Of a DNA stretch of 64,000 nucleotides, positions 1 through 13,500 are shown one piece after another. The notes beneath the pieces were generated by a model. It was not told where the DNA came from and ran no database searches. It saw only the letters and a program-made list of their open reading frames with translations. Position numbers and translations under genes: made by a program. This DNA comes from Mytilisepta virgata (Eukaryota; Mollusca; Bivalvia; Mytilida; Mytilidae), in the NCBI GenBank assembly GCA_028015205.1, contig CM051517.1, positions 54,435,455 to 54,499,454 of the forward strand, given 5' to 3'. Every line of letters starts with the position of its first letter. The stretch's first letter is position 1.

Positions 1-447
1 ATGGTTTCTGCTGGCTTAGAACATTGATTTGGCCATTTCTGCAAAGGCCGGTTCAACTTGGCTCGGTGAATCAAACAAGAGGATCTGTCAATAAATTTTT
101 CTATTGGGTGTTCTTAACACCAAATTTTGCTGTGTTGGTCCGAGGTCATCAGTTACAATCATTAAATAGGGCCATTTCTGCCAAATGTTTGGGTTAAATT
201 GGTACGGTGAGTTCGGAGAAGTAAATCGGACTTGACATCAGATTCTATGACCATATAATGATAGTCGAATGAAATTGCATATATTCCTTCTAACTGAAGC
301 CAAAAGTTCATTGTTTTAGAAAAAAATGTTTGTTATAGTTGGTAAATCGGACTTGACATCAGATTCCACAAAGATAAAATGATAGGTACTTGAAGAAATT
401 TTGAAAACGTTCCTTTGTAATGTATTTATAATGTGCCCTGTAGTTCT
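1..447. other. 3' flank of DCST2, no gene seen
   Basis: AT-rich sequence. The phrase GTAAATCGGACTTGACATCA occurs twice, near 225 and 343, marking a short degenerate duplication. No coding potential was recognised. Confidence 0.4.
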
Positions 448-761
448 GGATATTTATTTCTTTTTTATTTTATTTTTTTTTGTTGTTTATTTCATGAGTA
501 CTTTAATATATTTACTATTACAACGAATATTCTGCGTTTATTATCAATGTGCTATACACTATCCACGTCCTTGTACTAAAAAATCCTATAAGGACGTGGA
601 TAGTATCAGAGACCTATAAAACAAGTTTTATATGTCTCTGATAGTATATAGCACATTGATAATAAACACAGAATATTCGTTGTTATAGTAAATGTTTATT
701 AAAAGTACTTATGAAATAATAAGACAACAAAAAAAATAAAATAAAAAAGAAATAAATATCC
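448..761. repeat. Foldback (long inverted-repeat) element
   Basis: A left arm starting GGATATTTATTTC is matched by a right arm ending GAAATAAATATCC, with about 100 nt of near-complementary sequence on each side. The middle has two further hairpins: ACTATCCACGTCC/GGACGTGGATAGT and ATCAGAGAC/GTCTCTGAT. No reading frame for a transposase, so it is a non-autonomous foldback or MITE. Confidence 0.75.
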
Positions 762-1283
762 AATTATTGTATGAGTGCTCAGTACTGATGAAGTTTCATT
801 GATACACTATGTTTAGTTCAAAAGAAATGAACCTAAACGCAAACCTTAACCACATAGTTCGGACGTACGGACGGCCAAAGTTAACCGTAACTCGATATTC
901 CCATCCACATTTGTGGGCGGGGCATAAAAATGAGGACTGACGAATTAACGGTCGAACGGATGAAGGGACAAGAGAGGTCCAATTTACGTCGGGTAATTCC
1001 GGAGTAAAATATTTATGCCCAGTAAAGACAAACATTCGATTAGTACAGGTAAGTTAACATGTTTTTACACCAACATTTTAATATGTTATCAAAAATAACT
1101 TAATACTATTCAGCACAATTTTTGGCACGGTTCCATTCTCACTAGACACTCAGCACATGCTTCACAACAGTTTATAGTTATTTATCGCTAGTCGTGCTAG
1201 TAGAATACTCGGACTCGAATAATTTACGGACTGGGGCAGGCTGGCTTAGTTCACTCCTTTTTAAACGGATTTCTGTAATTTCG
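762..1283. other. Immediate 3' flank of DCST2
   Basis: Likely includes the DCST2 3' untranslated region on the minus strand. No second gene or clear repeat was recognised. Confidence 0.35.
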
Positions 1284-1587
1284 TTAACGAAATTGCGAAT
1301 GGACCTGTGCAGGTGCTTTATTTGTATCGATCACATTTAGATTACCAGGACCCGGGCCACCAACGCTACCACGTATCGGTTCACTCGAGGAAAGAGTAGA
1401 TAATTCGGATAATGTATCTTCTTTTTCTTTTTCACCATCGCCCTTTTTAACAGCTCCAGGTGCAAAACCGAATTTAAATAATATTTTGCTGGGTGAATTT
1501 TCTGCTCTCTTTCGTTCTCTCTCCTCTCGTCTGCGTCTTGCTTCTTCTTTTTTCTTTAAGAATTCTTCCTCATCTTCACTTGAATCT
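1284..1587 (-). CDS. DCST2: DCST2 coding exon 15 (C-terminal tail and stop)
   Basis: Acceptor CTTTTAG|A. Residues 680-780 read acidic RDSSEDEEE, then highly basic KKKEEARRRREERERKR, then a low-complexity Ser/Pro/Gly tail ending SQFR and TAA. Disordered charged tails of variable length are usual for this family. No obvious polyadenylation signal was found close downstream. Confidence 0.88.
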
Positions 1588-4500
1588 CTAAAAGGAAATC
1601 AAGTCGGGTTATTTATATGTAAAATTGATAACTATATAGGAACATTTAAAGCTAAAAAAAGGAAAAAACAGATATTAAATATTTCTGTATTAATTGCTTT
1701 AGTTTCAATTTTCAAACGTATTTTTAAAGATACAGTCAATTAACTGACTTCGTTTTAGGCAACAAGCATTTGAATCGACCAGTTTAAATAAGATTATAAA
1801 CTGCAATAGATTTGGAGCATCTTGGGATTATCATTTAATCTTAGAGATGACCATCAGCACATATTAAAAGAATAAAAATATTTTGCAAAAATTGGCTGTA
1901 GGAATCTGATGGTTTTATTGTAGTATGGGTACCGATTTTCCTCACTTTTTTACTCATCATGATGAATTACGCCCCTTTTCATCAAAATACAATTTGTTTT
2001 TATAAATGTGAAAACAATCCATTTTTATAAAACAACCCGTTTAACATTGTTGTTTAATGACAAAACTAATTAAAAATAAAGAAAAAATTCCAATGGTTTA
2101 AGGAACAGACTATTAAACTATGATTTCAATACCTTTCTTCACTGTAATCTGAAACATCTCCATAGTCTATTGGATTCATACAAACGGTACAAAGATTGTT
2201 CAGGTCACCGTAACACTCATCACAGTATACAGCTGTAACCCAAAAATATTTCTTATACAATACCGTTTAAATACAGCTGACAGCCGAAGAATAGCTTCAG
2301 AACATCTTATCGTCATCAAACATTGTACATTATTTAATATATAGAAATTGTGAATTTCAAAGAACAAATTTTGGCAGCGTATATATAGTTCTATTTTTAT
2401 GTTTCGTTACTTTAATACCCGTGAAAGTGTTATTTTTATAGATACACAATCCCCACATAATCTCAAAATTAGTAAAAACAATTTCCCAATTTCCATTTTC
2501 AATATTCAGATTTGTGTTCCACTCTCATGACTGTCTTTTCCACGGATTTTGAATTTACATACTTTTCCCACTGTTTTGTCGCTTCGATATTCTTTTGCCG
2601 ATATTTTTTGTGAATGTAAATATAATCGAACTGACATACAATTTGTATAATTAACTGTTAAATTCTTATCATTATTAAATGATACCATACAAGAGTAACT
2701 ACTACATTTGTGTATGTCTGCTAATCTTAACTAGCAGATAATTTTTCAAACCTACCTTCACAACTGCCATTAACACAGTGATAAAAGTTGTCCATATCCG
2801 CTTTTTTACCTTCTCTTCCACAACAAAGACAAGATTTCCTTTCCCATCCGAGAAATTTGAAAAATTTTCGACAAATATCATACCTAAAATTAAATTCCTT
2901 ATAATTTATATAACATGCATACTATGGTCAGACAGGTCGACCTTTAAACCGTTTTTAACAAATTATTTCAGGTTTTGTGTTTTATCGTCTAGGATCGACG
3001 TAAAGAATTCTAAATACGGTAATATTACATGTATTAATATCCTAAAGTTCGCTTAATATTACAATGGGTAAGCATATCAATATCTTCCAGCAAGATGCTG
3101 TTCGGCTTACTAGAGTTAACAAAAATAATATTCCGACCCTACGCTGTAAACGTGTTTCAGAATGTTTATACTCGCCCTTATGCAGCCGTCTTGCATAGAT
3201 ATATAGAATGCAATTGATATACATGTACTACTCATATTACGAAATAATACAGATTGATATAAAATACTTTTGACATCTAATTTTTCAGTTGTATAGCAAA
3301 TTCCAAGAAGCTATCTAGTCCCCATATCCTTTACATTACATAAAGTGAGGTAATTAATAACCTCCTAAAAATTCTTTCTGGTCAGCTCTTTAAATCTCGT
3401 GTATTATGATTATACAATGACGGAGTCGCCTGTCTTTTTGTACCATAAATAAGTACCACCTTTGTTAGGTAGGTATATCTGTTTTTGGAGTAGATACCTT
3501 GCTGCAAGTTTTCCTCTAATGCTTCCTTTTTCTTCAGCTTTCATTGTCACGTGTTGTTTTCTCATTTTTCTGCGTTCAAATGTAAGCAAACCTCCTCTCC
3601 TTTTGAGAATATGGTTATATAACCAAACAGCCCTTTCTCTTTCTCTCTGAGGATAGTAACATCCACAAATAATATGACGTAGCCGTAAACCGTATGATTC
3701 AAAGATGACCATGAAAAGACAAATACCAAAGATTATCCCTGAAATAGAAGAAGAGAATAGAATGATGAAATGAATATTTAAAAAAAATTGTTAAAACATT
3801 GCGCATTTTCTAAATTCTTTTCCTACTTTAAACCTAGTAATTAAATCTGTTTTTTAAAACCAAATGTTTTTATATTTACAAAACATGTGCGGAAAAATAT
3901 TTCATCACACTAAACTGATAACGTTCCAATTTCTTTAATATTTTTTAGGAGGCAAAATCTTTAAAAAAAATCTCCCAAAAACTTAAACTTTTGTAAATAC
4001 GCAAACTACTGTCCCACCCCCAGAAACTGATTTCTTGATGAAAACTTTGTGGTTTCCCAAAATTTTAAGGGGACTAAAAAACTTGTTCAACAATGATACA
4101 TTTGTATGTGATGAGGTCATGTTTTATGCAAAATCAATGAACTATACACAGAAAAGGGAAAATCTTCCCTGCTTAGAAAATAATAAGGAAACAAAAGCTA
4201 CAGATTACGATTTCATTGTTGTTTTACAGCAATCACTGAGATTTTCCCTCAAAACGACTTGGAGGATTAACCGCCACCCATTGTAGGATACATTTCATTC
4301 CGCTTTGCTTAGAGGATTTTGCATCATTGAATCGGTGACTTGCCTATTTCGTCGTATATCTTCCATTCTGGCTCGTATGGTACTGGAAGACATGGCGTGG
4401 TATCAAACTGTACATCAGCTACAGGATCAAACATGCTGACCATAGCTTTGTACATGTCTGCCATAGCTCCTCTGCCCTGGACATGCATTTTTAAGTGTGG

Positions 4501-7500
4501 TGGTACTGTGTACAAAACAAGAGAAAATCATCATTCTATAGCTCATAGGATTATCCATGTATACTTGAATCTCAAGTGAAAAGTACTTGGTTGGCGTACG
4601 TAGGACTGTAAACATTTGGGACAAAATTCTACTGGGTTTCAAATTTTTCTGCAATTGATAATTGCGCCAAAATAATTTACTTGATAAGGTGATACAGGAT
4701 AGGCATGTACATTATACTAATGCTACAATATTATCATAAATTGGACCTGTCCGCAGAGAACGTAATACCCTCGTTCTAAGGAAATTCAATCACGAAATAG
4801 ATTTAATGGAAATGGACGTTTGCAAAAGCTTCTACAATTGAAACATTTTCTATTTGTACAAACTACTTCAAAGCAATTGTAGTGACAATATGCATGATAT
4901 GCACACCATTGACCGAAGGTCAAAGCAAAATTCACCGGACTAGAACATCCTACCTACATACAAATATGCACACAAGGATCTAACAATATATCCAGATGAA
5001 ATGCATATAACAAACGTTGCGATGGTTTCATGCTAGACAATTTCAATTTCCCTTGTATTTTCATGTTAAAAAACCCTGCATGGTTTGTCGAACACGATTT
5101 CTCGAAAAGTCGAACAAAAGCTTTGGTCCAGAAAATGTTAAAATGTCTATTTTACCATGGAAAACTCGAACTCAACAATTAAATGGGATGATAATTGATT
5201 AGTTTGAAGGTCACCGGATACTTACATGTGCGCTTCTAACAATCACAGGTTTGATAAAATTAGATTAGTTTGACAGGTAAATGTTTACAGTTGATGTAAT
5301 AAATATGTAATTTTTTCAGATTTCGACGGTCCCTTGTAGTTCCAGACATCGACGTTCTACTGTACTTTTGAAAGTTTACCTCAAATGGAGCACTCCACCA
5401 CTGTTTTGTCCCAATTGGCCCAGTGGTTTAAGAAGAGTTTCGATGACAAGGTGCACCGTTCAATGTCAAAAATTTGAAAGTCCAAAGGGGGATAACTCGG
5501 TAAAACTCAATGGAAAGAACCACCCTACCCATATGCACATCTGCACAGTAGGATCTAACAAAGCATAAAGTTTCATAAATATATAACAAACCATGCCAGA
5601 GGAGTTGCGATGACAAGTTATGTACCATATATGTCAAAATTTCCAAGTCCCATAACTCAGTAAAAACTCAAAGGACCAGAACATCCCTACTCATACCAAG
5701 TTTAAACATTATGGTCAATTACTCTGTTAAGTTTAATGAGTATTGGGCAAAGATGACTTGGACAGACAGACTGATTCCTATATACTAGTACCATGTATAC
5801 CCTTACACTTCGTTTGCAGGGGGTATAATAAAATGTTACAAAAGTTTAGCAGAAAATCAGGCAGAGGCAGATACTGGAATTACCAATTATCAGAGTGTTT
5901 TCTTCAACGGTTTATAGTCCCATCACCGTTCACCCCATATCACCAATCTGAGCAGATTTGAGGGTGATCTTCAAATTTAAAAGGCCCAATTGACTGAAAC
6001 ATTGCTGGTATTACTTATCATATATGTACCTCTATTTGTCGTTTTCAGTTCTAAGTGTTTTTTCATCAACATTAGCAACCACCATAAGCTGTAGTCAGAC
6101 ATGAGATAAAAACCTGCGTGGCAACCGGCCAAAAACAAGATCACAATTCCTTTAATAAGCTTTGATTTTTCTGATTTTGCCATTCTTATTGAAGCTGAAA
6201 ATGATATGGTAATGATAAAAAAATTTTAAAATATAATGCTGAAAACATTCAGTCTGGAACGAAAAAATACCTCTGCAATTTGGACTCTGTGTATTATGTA
6301 AAGAAACTCATATATTTTTGTTTTATATATCAGATGAATTGAATCAAAATTTCTAATTTAAGTTCTTTTATAAAATGATGACTTTAATTTTTTCCAGTAC
6401 AATGTATGTTTGTATAATAAATAACCATGTATTTCATGTTTTATGTTAAGCCCAAGAGTGGAATAATAGGAAAAAGATGTGGGTAACAAACAACATGAAT
6501 TCCAAAGCATCATCATGCAGCAAGGAATGAGATGTTCAACTAAATGTGTAGCCTTTACCTGATGGAACATATTTTGCATTCTCTTTTCTCTTCAAAGGAA
6601 ATATAGTTTGCTTCCCCATTTTCTTCCTCCTTTTGTCCACTTCTAGTACTCGATATGTAATATAGTAATTATCGAACCTTTCATTTGTCAAATATTTCTT
6701 TCTGTAGATAAATGCTCTGAAAGTTAAAGAAGATAAAAAATAAAATATAAATTTATTATGGACAGTGTTGAAATCCTTGACCCTGACTCGGATCATATAT
6801 TTATTTTGATCCCCGACCCAGTGGTATTAGCGATAATAAAAAATCTGAGCAAATATTTGAGTTTCATCAAAATTAGAGATATACGAGATTTAGGCCTTTA
6901 AGTATTTTTTTCTTGGTCCATTGGACGGCAGAGAGAGAGAGATAAAAAAAAAATCACTATGAACATGATGAATGTAAAATACGAATTTCGCCTGCACGTG
7001 GCATTTTTCTTTCAATTTGCACGAAACAAGTCAAACATAAGATAAAAACCTGCGTGGCAACAGGCCAAAAACAAGATCACAATTCCTTTAACAAATTTGG
7101 ATTTTTCTGATTTTATCATTCTTACTGAAGTTGAAAATGATATGGTAATGATAGAAATTTTAAATATAACAACGACCTATCAGCACGGTAACACGTGAAA
7201 TACAAACCGCCAACAACTTAGCGCGAAAATAACCCTATACCACCCTCATATTATATAATTGTCCTCTTAATTATATCGGAGTCATTACACAAAAAAAAAA
7301 ACAAACTTTAAATACAAGGTCATCGAATTAGAGCATAACGTATTGGTAGTAGCAAAACACTAGAAATTGTTGATTACGGACATCATTGGTAAATATTCAT
7401 GCAGTTTTTGTCGAGCCTGCGACTTTAGTCGCAGAAAGCTCGACATAGGGATAGTGATCCGGCGGCGGCGGCGGCGTTAACTCACTTCTTAAAAGCTTTA

Positions 7501-10500
7501 TATTTTAGAAGGTGGAAGACCTAGATGCTTTATACTTTGTATATAGATGCCTTATGTTACGAAGTTTCCGTCTGTCATATGTACATTGTCCTTGACCTCA
7601 TTTTCATGGTTCAGTGACTACTTGAAAAAAAAATTCAGATTTTTTGTAATGTTAATTTCTCTCTTATTATGAGTAATAGGATAACTATATTTGGTATGTG
7701 CGTACCTTACAAGGTCCTCATCCCCATCAGACAGTTTTCAGTTGACCTCGACCCAATTTCAAGGATCAGTGAACAAGGTTAAGTTTTGGTGGTCAAGTCC
7801 ATATCTCAGATACTATAAGCAATAGGTCTAGTATATTTGGTGTATGGAAGGATTGTAAGGTGTACATGTCCAACTGGTAGGTGTCATCTGACCTTGACCT
7901 CATTTTCATGGTTTAGTGGTTATAGTTAAGTTTTTGTGTTTTGGCCTGTTTTTCGAATACTGTATGCAATACTGAATAGGTCTACTATATTTGGTGTATG
8001 GAAGGATTGTAAGGTGTACATGTCCAACTGGCAGGTGTCATCTGACCTTGACCTCATTTTCATGGTTCAGTGGTTATAGTTAAGTTTTTGTTTTTTGGCC
8101 TGTTTTTCGAATACTGTATGCAATAGGTCTACTATATTTGGTGTATGGAAGGATTGTAAGGTGTACATGTCCAACTGGCAGGTGTCATCTGACCTTGACC
8201 TCATTTTCATGGTTCAGTGGTTATAGTTAAGTTTTTGTGTTTTGACCTGTTTTTCGAATACTGTATTCAGTAGGTCTGCTATATTTGGTGTATGGAAGGA
8301 TTGTAAGGTGTACATGTCCAACTGGCAGGTGTCATCTGACCTTTACCTCATTTTCATGGTTCAGTGGTTATAGTTAAGTTTTTGTGTTTTGACCTGTTTT
8401 TCGAATACTGTATGCAATAGGTCGACTATATTTGGTGTATGGAAGGATTGTAAGGTGTACATGTCCAACTGGCAGGTGTCATCTGACCTTGACCTCATTT
8501 TCATGGTTCAGTGGTTATAGATAAATTTTTGTGTTTTGGCCTGTTTTCGAATACTGTATGCAATAGGTCTACTATATTTGGTGTATGGAAGGATTGTAAG
8601 GTGTACATGTCCAACTGGCAGGTGTCATCTGACCATGACCTCATTTTCATGGTTCAGTGGTTATAGTTAAGTTTTTGTGTTTTGACCTGTTTTTCGAATA
8701 CTGTATGCAATAAGTCTACTATATTTGGTGTATGGAACGATTGTAAGGTGTACATGTCCAACTGGCAGGTGTCATCTGACCTTGACCTCATTTTCATGGT
8801 TCAGTGATTATAGTTAAGTTTTTGTGTTTTGGCCTGTTTTTCGAATACTGTATTCAATAGGTCTACTATATTGATGTATGCAAGAATTGTAAGGTGTACA
8901 TGTCCAACTGGCAGGTGTCATCTGACCTAAACCACATTTTCATGGTTCAGTGTTTATAGTTAAGTTTTTGTGTTTTGGCCTGTTTTTCGAATACTGTATG
9001 CAATGTGTCTGATAGCATTTACTTTCATTAGAAATACACGACAGGCGAGACATTTTTGTGTGTCCACTCTTGTTGTATATATGGAGTGTGCCACAACACC
9101 AGTATAGCAGTAAATCCCCGACTAGATTTGGCGTAAGGACTGTGATTTCAAATATGAGGCAAAGCTGGGCTCTAAGAATGAAATGTACTACAGGAATATC
9201 ATCTTGCTACTGAACTTTTGGTGAAAACACATCGGAAATGATTTTAACACAGAGAGGTCTGAATACTTACCCATAAAAAGGACAAATATACCTAAGGAGC
9301 AATCAAAAAACGTAATCCATTGGACAGACAAACCCGGGAAGACAAATGAACAACATGAACTCCTATAAAAACCAGGAGTGAACCCAGGTGCTCCGGAAGG
9401 GTAAGCAGTTCCTGCTCCGTATACGGCACCCGTCGTGAAGTTCAACAAAGTCAATCCGGTGGAAGTCACAAATCGGTGGAGGTACATGAAAGGTTACAAC
9501 AGTGGGAATAGGTCCAACATCATCTTAGATATTCTAACACTGTAATGGCCAATCAATTCGTGATGACGACCGTAAAATTTCCTAAGTGATGACATCAACT
9601 TATCCCTGATAAAACCCTGGTTAAGGGTTAAGAAGCTTTTGTGACAGCAATAATCCTCTTTGTCGAAAGTCAGGGTAACTCACGTATGCCCTTGAAAATC
9701 GGATAAGCTGAGAAACGTAGACGCCATATGCAGGCGATGCTGGTATATTGCTACTCAAGAAGGGAAAATTAACAATAGAAAAGTTGAAGTCATCACGTTT
9801 GTCATAAAGTTTTGTCTTCAAATGTCCCTCAAAGTCTATTTCAAGAAACAAATCCAAATATGAAGTGGACTTTGGTGTATCTGTAGTATCCTTAATTTCA
9901 GCTCACGGGGGTAGATAAGATGTAGAAAGTCTTGGAATTTGTCGTTATTTAACGACAACACGTCATCTATGTAACGAAAAGTGAAATTAAAGGATTGGGC
10001 TAGTTTCATTTAGTTTTCAGTAGAGTATTAAAATAAATATATATGAGAAACATGTGCATAAGAAACTAGTTCGGAATATTCTCTACTTATATACCAAGAT
10101 TGCTACTGAGTAATTTGCAATATCTAATTTTGAAAACTTAAACTTACCGAATAATAACAAATATTAAAGTAAGCATCATTACATTGGTCATTACAGACAT
10201 CCAATCGGTGAATCCACTCATTCTTTCCTTAACTTCATTCATAATATCCTTTCTCACTTGAGAGTAGGACTTTGACTGTGTCATGTTGAACGAATAATGG
10301 TAGTTAACAGTTACATTATAGTAGAACATCTCTCGTATGTCGTATATAGCCGAATCTATAGCTGTAAAACATAAGTCTACGGTTAAAGTAGAACATGTTG
10401 TGAATGTCGTATATAGCCGAATCTACAGCTGTAAAACAAAGTCTACGGTTAAAGTAGAACATGCTGTAAAACAAAGTCTACGGTTAAAGTAGAACATATA

Positions 10501-13500
10501 GTGAATGTCGTATATAGCCGAATCTACAGCTGTAAAACAAAGTCTACGGTTAAAGTAGAACATGCTGTAAAACAAAGTCTACGGTTAAAGTAGAACATGC
10601 TGTAAAACAAAGTCTACGGTTAAAGTAGAATATGTAGTGAATGTCGTATATAGTCGATTCTTCATCTGTAAAACAAAGTCAACAGGTAAAGCAGGAGATC
10701 TAATGAATATCGTATATAGCCAATTCTACAGCTGTAAAACAAAGTCAATAGCTAAAGAAGGACATCTCATGTCTGTCGTATATAGCCGAATCTACGACTT
10801 TAAAGTAAAGTTAACAGTTAAAGTAGAACATTTCACGTATGTCGTATATAGACAAATCTTAGAAATCTACAGCAGTAAAACAAAGTCAACAGATAAAGTA
10901 GAATATTTCATGAATGCCGTATATAGCCGGATCTACAACTGTAAAATAAAGTCGATTTAAGATGGTTAAAAAAGAACATCTCATATGTCGTATAAAGCCT
11001 AATCTACAGCTGTAAAACCAGATGAACCGTAACAAAACAAATGTTTTTTGGGCCGATCGGAAATTCAATATGGCCGCCACAGCAAGACTTAGTTTTAACA
11101 TTGCACCCTATGGGGAAATTTGTACAAAGGCCATTAAACGAAGTCTTCAGTTAGATTAAAACAACTCGTGTATTTCTTATACAACCAAATCTACAGCTGT
11201 AAAGCAAAGTCTACAGTTAAGGTATCCGGACCATAATAGATCATGATCGAAAATTGTATCTCTTTTTGACCGTGAATGGCTGAACCAGACAATTTAAAGC
11301 TGGAATTATATATATATATATATTTTTCTCAAGTTGAAACACACTTTGTTGCTTATATGCAGAGTCTGTAAAAATAAGTTAGTTATATTGGCATTTCCGA
11401 AGTTTGCCGATAATTACCGAGGTCATTTCAATTGCGTTGTATGGAACATCCGGGAACTTTTGAATAATCACGTGGTCATTTATGGTCCGGATACCTTAAA
11501 GTAGAGCATCCCACGTATGTCGTAAATAATGGAATCTACAGCTGTAAAACAAAATTAACAGTGAAAGTAGAAAATTTCATGTATGTCGTATAAATCCGAT
11601 TCAACGGCCATCAAGCAAAGTCTACAGTTAAATAATATTAAAACCACTCATATATTTCTTACATAACCGTATCCACAGCTGTAAAGCAAAGTCTATAGTT
11701 AAAGTATAGAACATCTCACGTATATCGTATATAGCTGATTTTACAGCTGTAAAACAAAGTTAACAGTTAAAGAAGAGTATTTCCGGACATATTACCAATA
11801 CGCGCAGTAAATATACCCTTTCATTTCAAAATATCGAGAGATCGGGTGGTTTTGACATGTTTTATGCAATGAGAAGGGAAATCGATGACAAACAGATTAT
11901 GCGCTGAATATATTTTACACAATACGGACTAATAATGGAACAATTAATCAAGAAAACTTTACTTCACACTTGGATAAAGTTTTAGCAAGGACCTAAATCC
12001 TTGGTTTAATGAGCTTTTAAAACGAACACACTAAATATGCCGTATATACATTTGTAGATACGACAAGCATATAACAAGAGAACCTTTTTTAAGGGAATTA
12101 AAGTATTTCGGTTTACTTTAGAATAATGTTTCAATAAATTAGAATAAATTAGTACCTATAAATGATTATTGTTATAGGGAATAGACAAGTCATAAAGACA
12201 AGAAGGTAGGGTGAATGCGCTTGGAAAAGCAATAATGGTTCTCACCCATTGCATTATAAGAAACACATATCCCACCCTCCGAAAATGGTGTGGTGCTCTG
12301 TTCAAGGGGTAAGAAAAGCTATTCCACTTTTTTATGATTCGTGTTCTTACACGGGTAGTTTCCTAGTAGCTGTAATTATTACAGTTGAAGTATAATGTAT
12401 AGCCCATCTAACAGCTACTTTAAATTAGAACATGTCGTGAATAGCCAATTTCACAGCTGGTAAACAAAGTCTACAGTTAACTTAAAGTAGATGATTGATA
12501 TCTCTACCCGTGTATCTTTATGACATGCTGTCGCATACTGAATGATGAAATATTAGACATTTTAAACAAGTCAACGTGGTAGAAACTTTCGGGGGAAAAA
12601 ACCTTTCGCTTGTTCAAAAATGTTACATGTGGTGACGTCTGGGCCCAGTTGTTCAAAAGTTAATCACTTTTTTCACTTTCCATTGCTTTGATTGTTAAGT
12701 AATATCTCTTTCTCTTATGGTGCGTTGTTATCTATTTCTCGCGCGATGAATTATTTGTCATAACTAATTCCCCATCATATGATATGAACAAGTGTTACGA
12801 GAAATTCTTTTGTTTGATTGGCCTTGATCCAAAATGTCGCTGTTTTATGATTGGTTGAAATCTGCGCGGTCATCGTTGAAAGCCACCGTTGAAAGCCGAA
12901 TCATAAACAAACAAATATTCCTTAAGAAATCAGTTTAACAACTCGTAAAAATTAGATATGGCTTGATATCAATTCTCGTTATTTAATTTGGACTTAATAA
13001 TAAACTCGCCAAAGGCTCGTTTATTATTATATCCAAATTAAACAACTCGATTTTATATCAAGCCATATCTAATTCTCACTCACTGTGAGGCCTATAGGTG
13101 CAAAATTTTGCATGGACACACAAAATCATAGGATTAACCAATCAGAAAATTTTCAGTTTTCTGGGATTAACCAATCAGAAAATTTTCAGTTTTCTGGCAT
13201 CATCATGGAAGTAAAAATTTGAAACGGAAAATTTTGCTCAACTGGGCCCAGGTGTTACGCAAAAATGATTCCACACAAAAAACGTCAAACCTGCAATAAT
13301 AGAAAATTTGCGTCATGGAAGCATTAGGAAAGACATTAAGTATAAACGACTAAATTTAACGTTTTTATTGATATTTTACGAATTTTATTAAGATTTACAC
13401 GAAAAACGACGTTTGGATTGTGAGATATTATCAACTTTATTACTATATTTTAATCTATGGGACGTCTAATTGGTTAATTACCCATACTTTATCAAATATA

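Noticed and set aside
3462..3650. 62-codon plus-strand ORF
   Set aside because: Antisense shadow of DCST2 exon 12.
4340..4579. 79-codon plus-strand ORF
   Set aside because: Antisense shadow of DCST2 exon 11.
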